Of a stretch of 64,000 bases of DNA, positions 1 through 8,092 are shown one piece after another. Numbering within the stretch: position 1 is the stretch's first letter; the number at the start of each line of letters is the position of its first letter. The notes under the pieces were generated by a model that saw only the letters and a list, made by a program, of their open reading frames with translations, searched no databases and had not been told where the DNA came from. Origin of the DNA: Mycobacterium montefiorense (GTDB lineage: Bacteria; Actinomycetota; Actinomycetes; Mycobacteriales; Mycobacteriaceae); NCBI RefSeq assembly GCF_003112775.1, contig NZ_BFCH01000018.1:672362-736361 (forward strand), written 5' to 3'. Both the position numbers and the translations under genes were made by a program.

Positions 1-330
1 TTCGGGCGCCCGATCGCATCCTTCCAGGCGGCACAACATCTGATCGCCAACATGCACATCGCCTTGGCCGCCGCGCGGTTGGCCGCGCATTCCGCGGTCT
101 TCTGGATCGCACGAGGACAGACGGCGACCCGGCAGACGGCCATCGCACGCATGCATGCCGGCAAGGCTGCCCGGCTGATCACGCTGGATGCCCATCAATT
201 GCACGGCGGGATCGGTTACGTGACCGAGACCGACCTGCACTTGTGGACCGAGCGGGCAAGGCTTGTTTCAACCCTCGGTGGCGCAGCCGAAGTCGCAGCG
301 GCCTGGCTGGAGGAGGAAATCGGTGAGTGA
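1..330 (+). CDS. Acyl-CoA dehydrogenase, C-terminal part (5' end outside window)
   Basis: The reading frame is open from the first base and ends at TGA 328-330, so only the last 109 residues are seen. The stretch with ASFQAAQHLIANM and later LDAHQLHGGIGYVTETDLHLW is the C-terminal helical domain of a FAD acyl-CoA dehydrogenase, where Q-x-x-GG-x-GY is the usual substrate/FAD loop. Such enzymes make the 2,3-double bond of an acyl-CoA. It overlaps the next gene by 8 bp and heads a set of beta-oxidation-like genes. Steroid side-chain enzymes of this class often work as heterotetramers of two different subunits; a partner may lie upstream of the window. Confidence 0.88.
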   Translation, partial: FGRPIASFQAAQHLIANMHIALAAARLAAHSAVFWIARGQTATRQTAIARMHAGKAARLITLDAHQLHGGIGYVTETDLHLWTERARLVSTLGGAAEVAAAWLEEEIGE

Positions 331-823
331 AGACTCTCTGATCGATGCCGAGTCGGCGTCGCGCGTGGGTACCGTCGCCGCTTCCGCGACCGGCGAGGTG
401 AACCGACGCGACTGGCAGCGCTGGGCGGCAGCGGTCGGCGACCGTAATCCGCTGTATTTCGATCCGGATCATGCCCGCGCCAACGGCTTTCGCGACATCA
501 TCTGCCCACCGCTTTTCCTGCAGTATGCGGTGCTCGGCGTCACGCATCTTGACGGGCTGCGGCCTGATGGTTCCTCGGGTGCGGCGTCGGGCAGTCTCGC
601 GTTTCCGCGTGCTCCGAAGCGAATGGCCGGCGGCGAGAGCTTCACCTTTCACCTGCCGGCCTATCACCGCGACGAGATCGAAATGATTCGCACCATCGAG
701 TCCATCGTCGAAAAGCAAGGCCGCTCCGGCAGGTTTGTACTGGTCACGTGGCATACGGTCTATCGGAACCAGCATCGCAAGCTGGTCGCCGAAGCGTCGA
801 CGTCGATGATCGCCCGACCCTAG
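323..823 (+). CDS. MaoC-like hot-dog fold hydratase subunit (first of a pair)
   Basis: 166 aa from GTG 323, which overlaps the stop of the acyl-CoA dehydrogenase; starts further upstream would only read through the dehydrogenase gene. The segment VGDRNPLYFDPDHARANGF near residue 40 matches the R-specific enoyl-CoA hydratase (MaoC) motif G-D-x-N-P-x-H-x-D, but the catalytic His position reads Phe (NPLYFD). It therefore looks like the non-catalytic or partly catalytic half of a two-subunit hydratase, as known for ChsH1/ChsH2 of cholesterol side-chain breakdown. The partner would be the next gene, 7 bp downstream. Hydration of an enoyl-CoA is the inferred role of the pair. Confidence 0.8.
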   Translation: MSEDSLIDAESASRVGTVAASATGEVNRRDWQRWAAAVGDRNPLYFDPDHARANGFRDIICPPLFLQYAVLGVTHLDGLRPDGSSGAASGSLAFPRAPKRMAGGESFTFHLPAYHRDEIEMIRTIESIVEKQGRSGRFVLVTWHTVYRNQHRKLVAEASTSMIARP

Positions 824-830
824 GAATGTC

Positions 831-1286
831 ATGACGCGCGAGCAGGTTTTTTACGACGACATCGACGTGGGCGAGCAGATTCCTCCGCTGGTCGTGACCA
901 CCGATGAAACCCAGCTGTTCTTTTTCAGCGCCGCGACCTACAACGGTCACCGGATTCACTACGACAAACAGTGGGCGCGCGGCGTCGAAGGCTACGACAA
1001 CGTTTTGGTGCACGGCCCGCTACAGGCGGCATTACTGGCCCGCGCGATCGGTGACTGGATTGGTGGGCGCGGTCGGCTGGTGTCGTTCTCGGTGCAGAAC
1101 CGGGCGACGGCATTGCCAGGCGAGTCGCTGACCTTCGGAGGTGTCGTCACCGGCAAGCGTCTGACGGACGGCGCCGGCCTGGTGGATATCGAGATTGCCG
1201 GTCGCCGCGACGACACCGTGCTGATGCCCGGAACCGCAACGGTCGAGCTGCCCCTTCGAGAAACCATCAGCGGGACGCCGTCGTGA
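831..1286 (+). CDS. MaoC-like hot-dog fold hydratase subunit (second of a pair)
   Basis: 151 aa from ATG 831. The motif TYNGHRIHYDKQWA (about residues 36-49) followed by VLVHGPLQAALL is the form of the hydratase motif seen in HTD2/mesaconyl-CoA-hydratase-like proteins, with the catalytic His kept and Asn in place of the usual Asp. With the preceding gene it probably makes a heteromeric 2-enoyl-CoA hydratase. It shares a 4-bp GTGA overlap with the thiolase-like gene, which suggests coupled translation and a shared pathway. The substrate cannot be read from the sequence; a steroid or alicyclic acyl-CoA is suggested by the neighbours. Confidence 0.8.
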   Translation: MTREQVFYDDIDVGEQIPPLVVTTDETQLFFFSAATYNGHRIHYDKQWARGVEGYDNVLVHGPLQAALLARAIGDWIGGRGRLVSFSVQNRATALPGESLTFGGVVTGKRLTDGAGLVDIEIAGRRDDTVLMPGTATVELPLRETISGTPS

Positions 1287-2485
1287 CGGGGCTGCGTGGC
1301 GAAGCGGCCATCGTCGGCATCGCGGAGTTGCCCGCGCAGCGCCGTCCGACCGGGCCGCCACAGTTCACCCTCGATCAGTACGCGCTGCTGGCGAAGATGG
1401 CCGTCGAGGACGCCGGTGTCGACCCGGCGCACATCAACGGCCTACTCACCCATGGCATTGCCGAATCGGCGATGTTCGCCCCGGCGACGCTGTGCGAATA
1501 CCTTGGCCTGGCACTGGATTTCGGCGAGCGGGTGGATCTCGGCGGGGCGACGTCGGCCGGAATGATCTGGCGGGCCGCCGCGGCCATCGAACTCGGCATC
1601 TGCGACGCCGTGCTCGCGGTGGTGCCCGGATCAGCGGCGGTGCCGCAATCAGAGCGACACCCGCCCGTAGCCCCGAATTGGTATGGGGCGTCCTCGAATA
1701 ACTACGGGTCGCCGCAGGCCGAGTTCGAGATCCCATACGGCAATTTGGGCCAGAACGCGCCGTACGCTCAGATCGCCCAGCGTTACGCCGCGGAATTCGG
1801 CTACGACCCTGCCGCCGTCGCCAAGATCGCGGTCGATCAACGTGTCAACGCCTGTGCGCATCCGGGTGCGGTTTTCCATGGCACTGCGATCACGGTCGAT
1901 GAGGTGCTGGCCAGTCCGATGATCGCAGACCCGATCCACATGCTCGAAACGGTGATGCGGGTGCACGGGGGAGTAGGTGTTTTACTCGCCAACGCCGACA
2001 TTGCACGCCGAAGTCGCCATCGCCCGGTGTGGATTAAAGGCTTCGGCGAACACATCGCCTTCAAGACCCCCACCTACGCCGACGACGTGCTGCACACCCC
2101 GATCGCGCGGGCCGCCGATAAGGCGTTCGCGATGTCCGGGCTGAACCGCTCCGATGTCGATATCGCGTCGATCTACGACTGCTACACGATCACGGTGCTG
2201 ATGAGCCTGGAAGACGCCGGCTTCTGCGCGAAAGGCCAAGGCATGTCCTGGATTGTCGACCATGACCTGACGCATCGCGGCGATTTTCCGCTCAACACCG
2301 CCGGAGGTCAGCTGTCCTTCGGTCAGGCCGGCATGGCCGGCGGCATGCATCACGTCGTCGATGGGGCACGGCAGGTCATGGGACGAGCCCGCGACACCCA
2401 GGTACCGGACTGCCACACCGCGTTCGTCACCGGCAACGGCGGCATCATGAGCGAGCAGGTCGCGCTGCTGATGCAGGGGGACTGA
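1283..2485 (+). CDS. Thiolase-fold lipid-transfer protein / Ltp2-like aldolase
   Basis: 400 aa, GTG start overlapping the previous stop. Full-length SCP-x/Ltp-type thiolase fold: N-terminal EAAIVGIAELP, central ASIYDCYTITVLMSLEDAGFC, and C-terminal HTAFVTGNGGIMSEQVALLM. In this family, Ltp2-type proteins carry out retro-aldol cleavage of 3-hydroxyacyl-CoA steroid side chains and need a DUF35 partner for activity; the gene directly downstream encodes a DUF35 protein. Together with the upstream dehydrogenase and hydratase subunits this repeats the logic of the igr operon (dehydrogenase, hydratase, aldolase). A plain acetyl-CoA acetyltransferase is the alternative call. Confidence 0.85.
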   Translation: MTGLRGEAAIVGIAELPAQRRPTGPPQFTLDQYALLAKMAVEDAGVDPAHINGLLTHGIAESAMFAPATLCEYLGLALDFGERVDLGGATSAGMIWRAAAAIELGICDAVLAVVPGSAAVPQSERHPPVAPNWYGASSNNYGSPQAEFEIPYGNLGQNAPYAQIAQRYAAEFGYDPAAVAKIAVDQRVNACAHPGAVFHGTAITVDEVLASPMIADPIHMLETVMRVHGGVGVLLANADIARRSRHRPVWIKGFGEHIAFKTPTYADDVLHTPIARAADKAFAMSGLNRSDVDIASIYDCYTITVLMSLEDAGFCAKGQGMSWIVDHDLTHRGDFPLNTAGGQLSFGQAGMAGGMHHVVDGARQVMGRARDTQVPDCHTAFVTGNGGIMSEQVALLMQGD

Positions 2486-2489
2486 CGCC

Positions 2490-2891
2490 ATGAACCTGCC
2501 GACCCCCGAGCCCACACCTGTCTCACAGCCCTTCTGGGACGGACTGGCTCAGCGCCGAATCCTGGTGCAGTACTCGCCCTCGTTGCAGCGCTATGTCTTC
2601 TATCCGCGCGTCCTGGCCCCCGGCACCCTGGCCGACGACCTGGAATGGCGCGAAATCGACGGCGCGGGAACGCTGTACACCTACACCGTCGCTCGCCGAC
2701 CGACCGGCCCGCCGTGGGCAAACGCGGTGCCGCAGTTGCTCGCCGTGGTGCAGTGGGACGCCGGGCCGCGGCTCAGTACCGAATTGGTCGACGTCGACCC
2801 GAACGATATCCGGATCGGTATGCGGGTGGCACCGGTGTTCTACGATCTGCCCGAAGCAGGCATCACCCTTTTGAAGTACCGGCCGGTATGA
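2490..2891 (+). CDS. DUF35 OB-fold protein lacking the zinc ribbon cysteines
   Basis: 133 aa. It starts with the rubredoxin-like helix region (PFWDGLAQRRILVQY), followed by the OB-fold part (GAGTLYTYTVARRP, then LLAVVQWDAGPRLSTELVD). DUF35 proteins bind thiolase-like partners (ChsH2 with Ltp2) and usually carry a four-cysteine zinc ribbon of the form C-x-x-C...C-x-x-C. The whole protein has no cysteine: the ribbon region reads QYSPSLQRYVFYPRVLAPG. It lies 4 bp after the Ltp2-like gene and is probably its partner subunit. Here DUF35 is a separate gene rather than the C-terminal domain of a MaoC protein as in ChsH2. Confidence 0.85.
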   Translation: MNLPTPEPTPVSQPFWDGLAQRRILVQYSPSLQRYVFYPRVLAPGTLADDLEWREIDGAGTLYTYTVARRPTGPPWANAVPQLLAVVQWDAGPRLSTELVDVDPNDIRIGMRVAPVFYDLPEAGITLLKYRPV

Positions 2892-2918
2892 CCTCAACGG
2901 TGAGGTTCGGAGGTGTAC

Positions 2919-3881
2919 ATGGACGACCCCGTTAATGGCTCGGTGCAGGCGATGCTCGACCAGTTGAACACCGGATTCCCGCGCGTCGAGAACATGACCG
3001 GCTCGCAGGCTCGCGCTGCGGTGGCCGAACGGCGCATGCCGGTCAACAACCTCGACGATGTCCAGAGCGCCGCGGACCGGTCGGTGCCTGGCCCCAACGG
3101 CGCCATCCCCATACGCGTCTACCACCCGCACGGTGTGCGCGCGGACGACCGTGCGGCGATCGTGTTCTATCACGGGGGCGGGTTCGTGTTCTGCGGCATC
3201 GAATCTCACGACGGATTCTGCCGGGCCCTGGCGCGCGGTAGCCAAGCCGTGGTGGTGTCGGTCGACTACCGACTGGCTCCCGAACATCGCGCGCCGGCGG
3301 CCGCCCTGGACGCGTACACGGTGTTTCGCTGGGCGATCGAGCACGCCACCGAACTGGGCACCGATCCCATGCGCACCGCCGTCGCCGGCGACAGTGCCGG
3401 CGGCAACCTCGCCGCGGTGACCGCGATCCTGTGCCGCGACCGCGGCGTCACCCAACCTGTCGCACAGTTGCTGTGCTACCCGGCGATCGATCCGTCGTGC
3501 GATACGGACAGCTACCAGCGCTATGGCACCGGATACTTCAACACCCGCGCCGCGATGCAGTGGTACTGGCGTCAATACCTCGGCGATGGGCAGGTTTTCG
3601 ATCCGCCTTATCTGGTGGCCCCTGCTGATGCGGACTCTCATGCGGGCCTGGCGCCCGCAGTGATCGTTACTGCCGGGCTGGACCCCCTGCACAGCGAAGG
3701 ATGCGACTATGCCCACCGGTTGCGTGATGGGGGAGTGCCGGTGGTGCACCGGGACTTTCCCGGTTTGTTCCATGGCTTCATGACCATCCAATCCTTCGGG
3801 CCGGCGGCATCGGCGCTGCAACTGGTCTGCGCGGACCTGGGCCGGCTGCTGCGGCCGGCGTACCCAGACACCTCGACATGA
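2919..3881 (+). CDS. HSL-family alpha/beta hydrolase (Lip-type esterase)
   Basis: 320 aa from ATG 2919, preceded by GGAGG at 2909-2913; a GTG at 2913 is in frame but overlaps that ribosome binding site. The oxyanion motif HGGG is at residues 85-88, nucleophile Ser159 is in GDSAGG, and Asp255 (TAGLDPL) and His285 (LFHGF) complete the triad, all typical of hormone-sensitive-lipase-like esterases called Lip in mycobacteria. No signal peptide is seen, so it is probably cytoplasmic. It overlaps the monooxygenase gene by ATGA. A fitting role is hydrolysis of an ester or lactone made by that Baeyer-Villiger-type enzyme. Confidence 0.88.
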   Translation: MDDPVNGSVQAMLDQLNTGFPRVENMTGSQARAAVAERRMPVNNLDDVQSAADRSVPGPNGAIPIRVYHPHGVRADDRAAIVFYHGGGFVFCGIESHDGFCRALARGSQAVVVSVDYRLAPEHRAPAAALDAYTVFRWAIEHATELGTDPMRTAVAGDSAGGNLAAVTAILCRDRGVTQPVAQLLCYPAIDPSCDTDSYQRYGTGYFNTRAAMQWYWRQYLGDGQVFDPPYLVAPADADSHAGLAPAVIVTAGLDPLHSEGCDYAHRLRDGGVPVVHRDFPGLFHGFMTIQSFGPAASALQLVCADLGRLLRPAYPDTST

Positions 3882-5491
3882 CCGAGGTAAGCGACGTCAT
3901 CGTCATCGGCGCCGGGTTCGGCGGGCTCTACGCGGTGCATCGCGTCGCCTCCTCGGGCCTATCGGTGACCGCTGTCGAGGCGGCCCCCGACGTGGGTGGT
4001 ACCTGGTACTGGAACCGCTATCCAGGCGCGCGATGCGACGTCGAAAGTGTGGACTATTCCTACTCTTTCGACGAAACGCTGCAGCAGAGCTGGCAGTGGA
4101 GCGAACGCTTCGCCGCCCAGCCCGAGATCCTGGCCTATCTGCGCCACGTAGCCGACCGCTTCGATCTGCGCCGTCACTATCGTTTCGGCGTTGACGTGGT
4201 CGGTGCCACCTTCGACCAGGGCGATGGTCGTTGGCAGGTCGACACCGCGACCGGGGACAGGTATTCCGCACAGTTTCTGTTGTGCGCGACCGGCTGCCTG
4301 TCGGCGTTGAACCGGCCGAATATCCCTGGCGTTGAGGACTTCTCGGGTGAGGTCTATTTCACGGCGGCGTGGCCGCGCGAGGATCCCGATCTACGCGGTA
4401 AGCGGGTAGGTCTCATCGGCACGGGATCATCCGGGATCCAGGTGGCACCGATCGTCGCGGCTCAGGCCGAAAAGCTCGTCGTATTCCAGCGATCCGCGAA
4501 CTACACCATTCCGATGCCTAACCGGCCCTGGTCTACCGACGAACAGCAACAGATCCAGCAGCAGTATCCCGAGCGTCGCCGAGTCTCTGCCTACGCGCAG
4601 GCTGGTACGCCGCACGGCACCTACCACAAGAAAGCCCTCGACGCCGAACCCCGGGAGCGGGTCGATGCGCTGTGGAAGACCTGGCGCGAAGGCGGCGTAC
4701 TGTTCGCCAAGACTTTCCCCGACCAGACCAGCGACCTGTCCGCCAACGACGTCGCCAGGCAGTTCGCCGAGGAGAGAATCCGGGAAATTGTCACCGATCC
4801 CGTCGTTGCAACCGACCTGATCCCGGTCGATCACCCGATCGGCACCAAACGGATCTGCACCGACAACGGCTACTATGCCACCTTCAACCGCGACAACGTG
4901 CGGCTGGTGAACCTACGCCGCGAACGCATCGACGTGATCACCGCCGACGCGGTACGCACCAGGGAAACGGAGTATCCCTGTGATGTGCTGACCTTTGCGA
5001 CCGGCTTCGATGCCATGACCGGCGCATTGACCCGGATCAACCCGAGCGGGCCCGGGGCGCAGCGACTGCGGGACATCTGGGCCGACGGCCCGCTGACGTT
5101 CCTCGGCCTGATGGTGCCCGGCCTGCCGAACCTGTTCACGATCAGCGGCCCGGGTAGCCCCTCGGTGCTGGCGAATATGGTGCTGCACGCCGAGGTCCAG
5201 GTCGACTGGGTCATCGATCTGATCCGGGCGGCGCGACAACTGGGCGTGCACGAGGTCGAGCCCCGCCGCGATGCGGCCGTTGCCTGGACCCACCACGTTG
5301 CCCAAGCTGCCGAGCGGACGCTGTTCCCCAAGGCGGCGTCGTCGTGGTACCTGGGCGCCAATATCGAAGGCAAGAAGCGAACCTTCATGCCCTATATCGG
5401 CGGGTTCGGCACCTACCGGCGCCACTGCGACGATGTGGCCGCTCATGAGTACGCCGGTTTGGTCTTGACGACGAGATCAAAGGGGAAGTGA
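3878..5491 (+). CDS. Baeyer-Villiger-type flavin monooxygenase
   Basis: 537 aa, usual length for type I Baeyer-Villiger monooxygenases. FAD-binding GAGFGG is at residues 11-16, DVGGTWYWNRYPGARCD follows, and the NADPH motif GTGSSG is at 181-186. The BVMO fingerprint F-x-G-x(3)-H-x(3)-W-P reads FSGEVYFTAAWP (155-166): the His is Phe161 (codon TTC at 4358-4360). Known family members insert oxygen into ketones to give esters or lactones. The gene overlaps the upstream esterase by 4 bp and is followed 4 bp later by an acyl-CoA synthetase, so oxidation, ester cleavage and CoA activation may follow one another. Activity with the altered fingerprint is uncertain. Confidence 0.87.
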   Translation: MTEVSDVIVIGAGFGGLYAVHRVASSGLSVTAVEAAPDVGGTWYWNRYPGARCDVESVDYSYSFDETLQQSWQWSERFAAQPEILAYLRHVADRFDLRRHYRFGVDVVGATFDQGDGRWQVDTATGDRYSAQFLLCATGCLSALNRPNIPGVEDFSGEVYFTAAWPREDPDLRGKRVGLIGTGSSGIQVAPIVAAQAEKLVVFQRSANYTIPMPNRPWSTDEQQQIQQQYPERRRVSAYAQAGTPHGTYHKKALDAEPRERVDALWKTWREGGVLFAKTFPDQTSDLSANDVARQFAEERIREIVTDPVVATDLIPVDHPIGTKRICTDNGYYATFNRDNVRLVNLRRERIDVITADAVRTRETEYPCDVLTFATGFDAMTGALTRINPSGPGAQRLRDIWADGPLTFLGLMVPGLPNLFTISGPGSPSVLANMVLHAEVQVDWVIDLIRAARQLGVHEVEPRRDAAVAWTHHVAQAAERTLFPKAASSWYLGANIEGKKRTFMPYIGGFGTYRRHCDDVAAHEYAGLVLTTRSKGK

Positions 5492-5495
5492 GACA

Positions 5496-7121
5496 GTGCC
5501 GGAGACGGTTCAGCAGCTCTTGCGACAGCGCAGGCATGACGACACGCCCGCGATCGCCCACGGTGAGCAGACCTGGACCTGGCGTGAGCACCTGGCCGAA
5601 GCCGAGACCGAGGCGGCGGCGCTGATCACCATTGCCGATCCGGCGCGTCCGTTGCATGTCGGTGCCGCGCTGGGCAATTCACCGGCAATGCTGCGCGCGA
5701 TGGCCGCCGCAGCGTTGGGCGGGTACGTGCTGTGCGGCCTCAACACGACACGCCGCGGACCGGCTCTGCTGTCCGACATCCAGCGCTCCGATTGCCAGAT
5801 CCTGCTCGTCGACGACGAGCACACGTCGTTGCTGGAGGGCCTGGATCTCAACGGGATTCAAGTTCTCGACGTGGACGGGACGCGTTACCGCGATGCGGTC
5901 GCCGCGGCGCCACCGTTGACTCCGCACCGCGAGGTCAGCGCCGCCGACACGTTCATGATGATCTTCACCTCCGGAACCAGCGGCAATCCCAAGGCCGTCC
6001 GGTTCGCGCATGGGATGGCGATCATGTGCGGCGCCAGCCTGATCTTTCAATACGACGTCACGGCGGCCGACGTGTGCTATCTGGCGATGCCGCTGTTTCA
6101 TTCCAACGGTGTTGCCGCCGGCTGGGCCGGCGCTATCGGCAGCGGCGCGCTGATGGTCCCCGCCAAGTTTTCGCCGTCACGCTTCATCGACGACGTGCGC
6201 CGCTATCGCGTGACGTACCTGAACTACGTCGGCAAGCCGCTTGCCCTGATCCTTTCCACCCCGGAGCGGCCCGACGACGCCGACACGACCCTGCGCGTGG
6301 CGTTCGGCAACGAGGCAACCGATCGCGATATCGGCGAATTCGCACGGCGTTTCGGGTGCCGTGTGATCGACAGCTTCGGATCCAGCGAGTTTGCGGTAAT
6401 CGTGGTGCGAGAAGACGGCACGCCGCCCGGTTCCATCGGTAAGCCCTATGCCGGGGTCAGCATCTACAACCCGACAACCCTCAAGGAATGCGCCGTCGCA
6501 CAGTTCGACAAGCACGGCGCGCTGACGAACTTCGACGAGGCGGTCGGCGAACTGGTCAACACCGCGGGGGCGGGCCCGTTCGTCGGCTATTACAACGACC
6601 CGGCGGCCACCGCCGAGCGAATGCGACACGGCATGTACTGGGCTGGCGACTTGGCCTACCGCGACACCGACGGCTGGATCTACCTTGCCGGCCGCACGGC
6701 CGACTGGATGCGGGTGGACGGCGAAAACCTGGCGGCTGCACCGATTGAGCGGATCCTGGAACGGCTGCCGCAGATCAGCCAGGTCGCGGTGTATGCCGTT
6801 CCGGACGAACGGGTCGGCGATCAGGTGATGGCGGCGCTGGTGCTTCGCAGCGGCATGAATTTGCGCCCAACGGATCTAGAGCAGTTCCTGGCCGCACAAA
6901 ACGACTTGTCCCCGAAGGCGTGGCCACGGTATGTCCGCATCAACGACGACCTTCCGGCGACGGCCACCAACAAGATCCTCAAGCGCGAGTTGATTGCCGC
7001 CGGCATCAGCGCCCAGGGCGGCGTGCTGCTGACCCGGGCACCGCGCGGCACGACGTATACCGTTGGTGATCAGGCTATCTCGGTTGCGGCACAAGCGGAG
7101 GCTGACGCCGCTCCCTGTTAA
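5496..7121 (+). CDS. Acyl-CoA synthetase (FadD-type, ANL superfamily)
   Basis: 541 aa from GTG 5496, four bases after the monooxygenase stop. The ATP/AMP-binding P-loop FTSGTSGNPKAV lies near residues 157-168, SFGSSEF is the adenine-binding motif, and the hinge/C-terminal region contains YLAGRTADWMRVDGENLA and a C-terminal TATNKILKREL with the catalytic Lys. It activates a carboxylic acid to its CoA thioester through an acyl-adenylate. The tail after NKILKREL is longer than needed. It is the last gene of this operon and converges with the membrane protein gene, only 2 bp separating the stops. Substrate not readable. Confidence 0.9.
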   Translation: MPETVQQLLRQRRHDDTPAIAHGEQTWTWREHLAEAETEAAALITIADPARPLHVGAALGNSPAMLRAMAAAALGGYVLCGLNTTRRGPALLSDIQRSDCQILLVDDEHTSLLEGLDLNGIQVLDVDGTRYRDAVAAAPPLTPHREVSAADTFMMIFTSGTSGNPKAVRFAHGMAIMCGASLIFQYDVTAADVCYLAMPLFHSNGVAAGWAGAIGSGALMVPAKFSPSRFIDDVRRYRVTYLNYVGKPLALILSTPERPDDADTTLRVAFGNEATDRDIGEFARRFGCRVIDSFGSSEFAVIVVREDGTPPGSIGKPYAGVSIYNPTTLKECAVAQFDKHGALTNFDEAVGELVNTAGAGPFVGYYNDPAATAERMRHGMYWAGDLAYRDTDGWIYLAGRTADWMRVDGENLAAAPIERILERLPQISQVAVYAVPDERVGDQVMAALVLRSGMNLRPTDLEQFLAAQNDLSPKAWPRYVRINDDLPATATNKILKRELIAAGISAQGGVLLTRAPRGTTYTVGDQAISVAAQAEADAAPC

Positions 7122-7123
7122 CC

Positions 7124-7975
7124 TCAGCCAGTTTCGGCCGGAGTCGGCGCCTCGCCGAAGCGGGCCAAGACCAGGGTCCCGGCCACCGCGACGATGAATC
7201 CCGCGATCACCACCCAACCCCAGCCGGGCCGAGCGGTATCGCCGAGCCACACGACGCCGACGAGTGCCGGCGCGATTGTTTCACCGACCACCATCGCGGC
7301 GACTGTGGTGGTGACGGATCCGCGCTGTAGTGCGGAGGTGAACAACAGAAATCCCGCGGCACCACCACCGGCCGCGGCGTACAGCGCCGGGTTGGTGTAG
7401 AACGCGGCTTTGGTGGGGTCAATCTGATCGAGCAGGCGCACACCGATCTCGACGACACCGAACCCGCTTCCGGCCGCGAGACCCAGCGCAAGCGCGCGTT
7501 CGCGGTCGGGCAACCGGCCCGCAACGGCACCGCCCAGGAAGATGGCGACCACCACGACGATCAACGCCCAGCCGAGTCCCGGCGGACCGTGGCGGAAGTG
7601 CCCGGGCCCGGCGGCACAAGCGAGTGCGGCGAGGCTTACGCAGACCACGCCCACGGCCGTCCATTCGGCCTTCGAAAGTCGGGCCGAGAGCACCCAGGCG
7701 GACACGATCCCGGTCACCGCGATCGAGGCGGCCAATGCCGCCGCCACGACGTAGATCGGTACCAGGCGAAGTGCGGCGACCTGCAGCACAAAACCGAGCC
7801 CGTCGAGGCCGACGCCCGCGAGGTAGCGCCACTGCCGCAGGGCGCGCAACAGCAGCCTCGCGTCGACACCGGACTTACCGCCGGATTCCACCGACCGCGT
7901 TGCGACGGCCTGCAGCACCGACGCGGTGCCGTAGCACACCGAACAACCCAGAGCGAGTAGGAATCCGATCAGCAC
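7124..7975 (-). CDS. DMT-superfamily-like integral membrane protein
   Basis: About 283 aa if it starts at GTG 7975. The frame stays open well upstream, but that part has the character of an antisense shadow. The protein begins with a hydrophobic helix (LIGFLLALGCSVCYGTASVLQA) and has about nine to ten predicted membrane segments, with paired small-residue helices like EamA/DMT transporters. Nothing in it shows a substrate. No strong ribosome binding site is visible before GTG 7975, so the start is uncertain. It converges with the FadD gene and is divergent from the SDR remnant at 7994. Confidence 0.75.
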   Translation of the reverse strand: MLIGFLLALGCSVCYGTASVLQAVATRSVESGGKSGVDARLLLRALRQWRYLAGVGLDGLGFVLQVAALRLVPIYVVAAALAASIAVTGIVSAWVLSARLSKAEWTAVGVVCVSLAALACAAGPGHFRHGPPGLGWALIVVVVAIFLGGAVAGRLPDRERALALGLAAGSGFGVVEIGVRLLDQIDPTKAAFYTNPALYAAAGGGAAGFLLFTSALQRGSVTTTVAAMVVGETIAPALVGVVWLGDTARPGWGWVVIAGFIVAVAGTLVLARFGEAPTPAETG

Positions 7976-7993
7976 AGAGGAGACAATACGAGA

Positions 7994-8092
7994 ATGACCG
8001 GGATCGAGGGCAAAGTCGTGGCGATCACTGGAGTCCCCGACCCCGACGTCGCCGGCGTCGATGTCACGATCCGCCCCACCGTTCAGGGCTAG
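7994..8092 (+). pseudogene. Short-chain dehydrogenase remnant with large internal deletion
   Basis: A 32-residue frame with a GAGGAG ribosome binding site at 7977-7982. The first 13 residues (MTGIEGKVVAITG) are the start of an SDR Rossmann fold, running up to the first Gly of the nucleotide loop. The last residues (DVTIRPTVQG) match the usual C-terminal RPT-x-Q ending of one mycobacterial SDR group. Everything between, normally about 220 residues, is missing without loss of frame. This is most simply an SDR gene after an in-frame deletion. Its end overlaps the end of the hydrolase gene on the other strand by 4 bp. Confidence 0.6.

Noticed and set aside
2523..3821. 432-aa open frame on the minus strand over DUF35 and esterase genes
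   Set aside because: Spans two clear plus-strand genes and has no recognisable motif.
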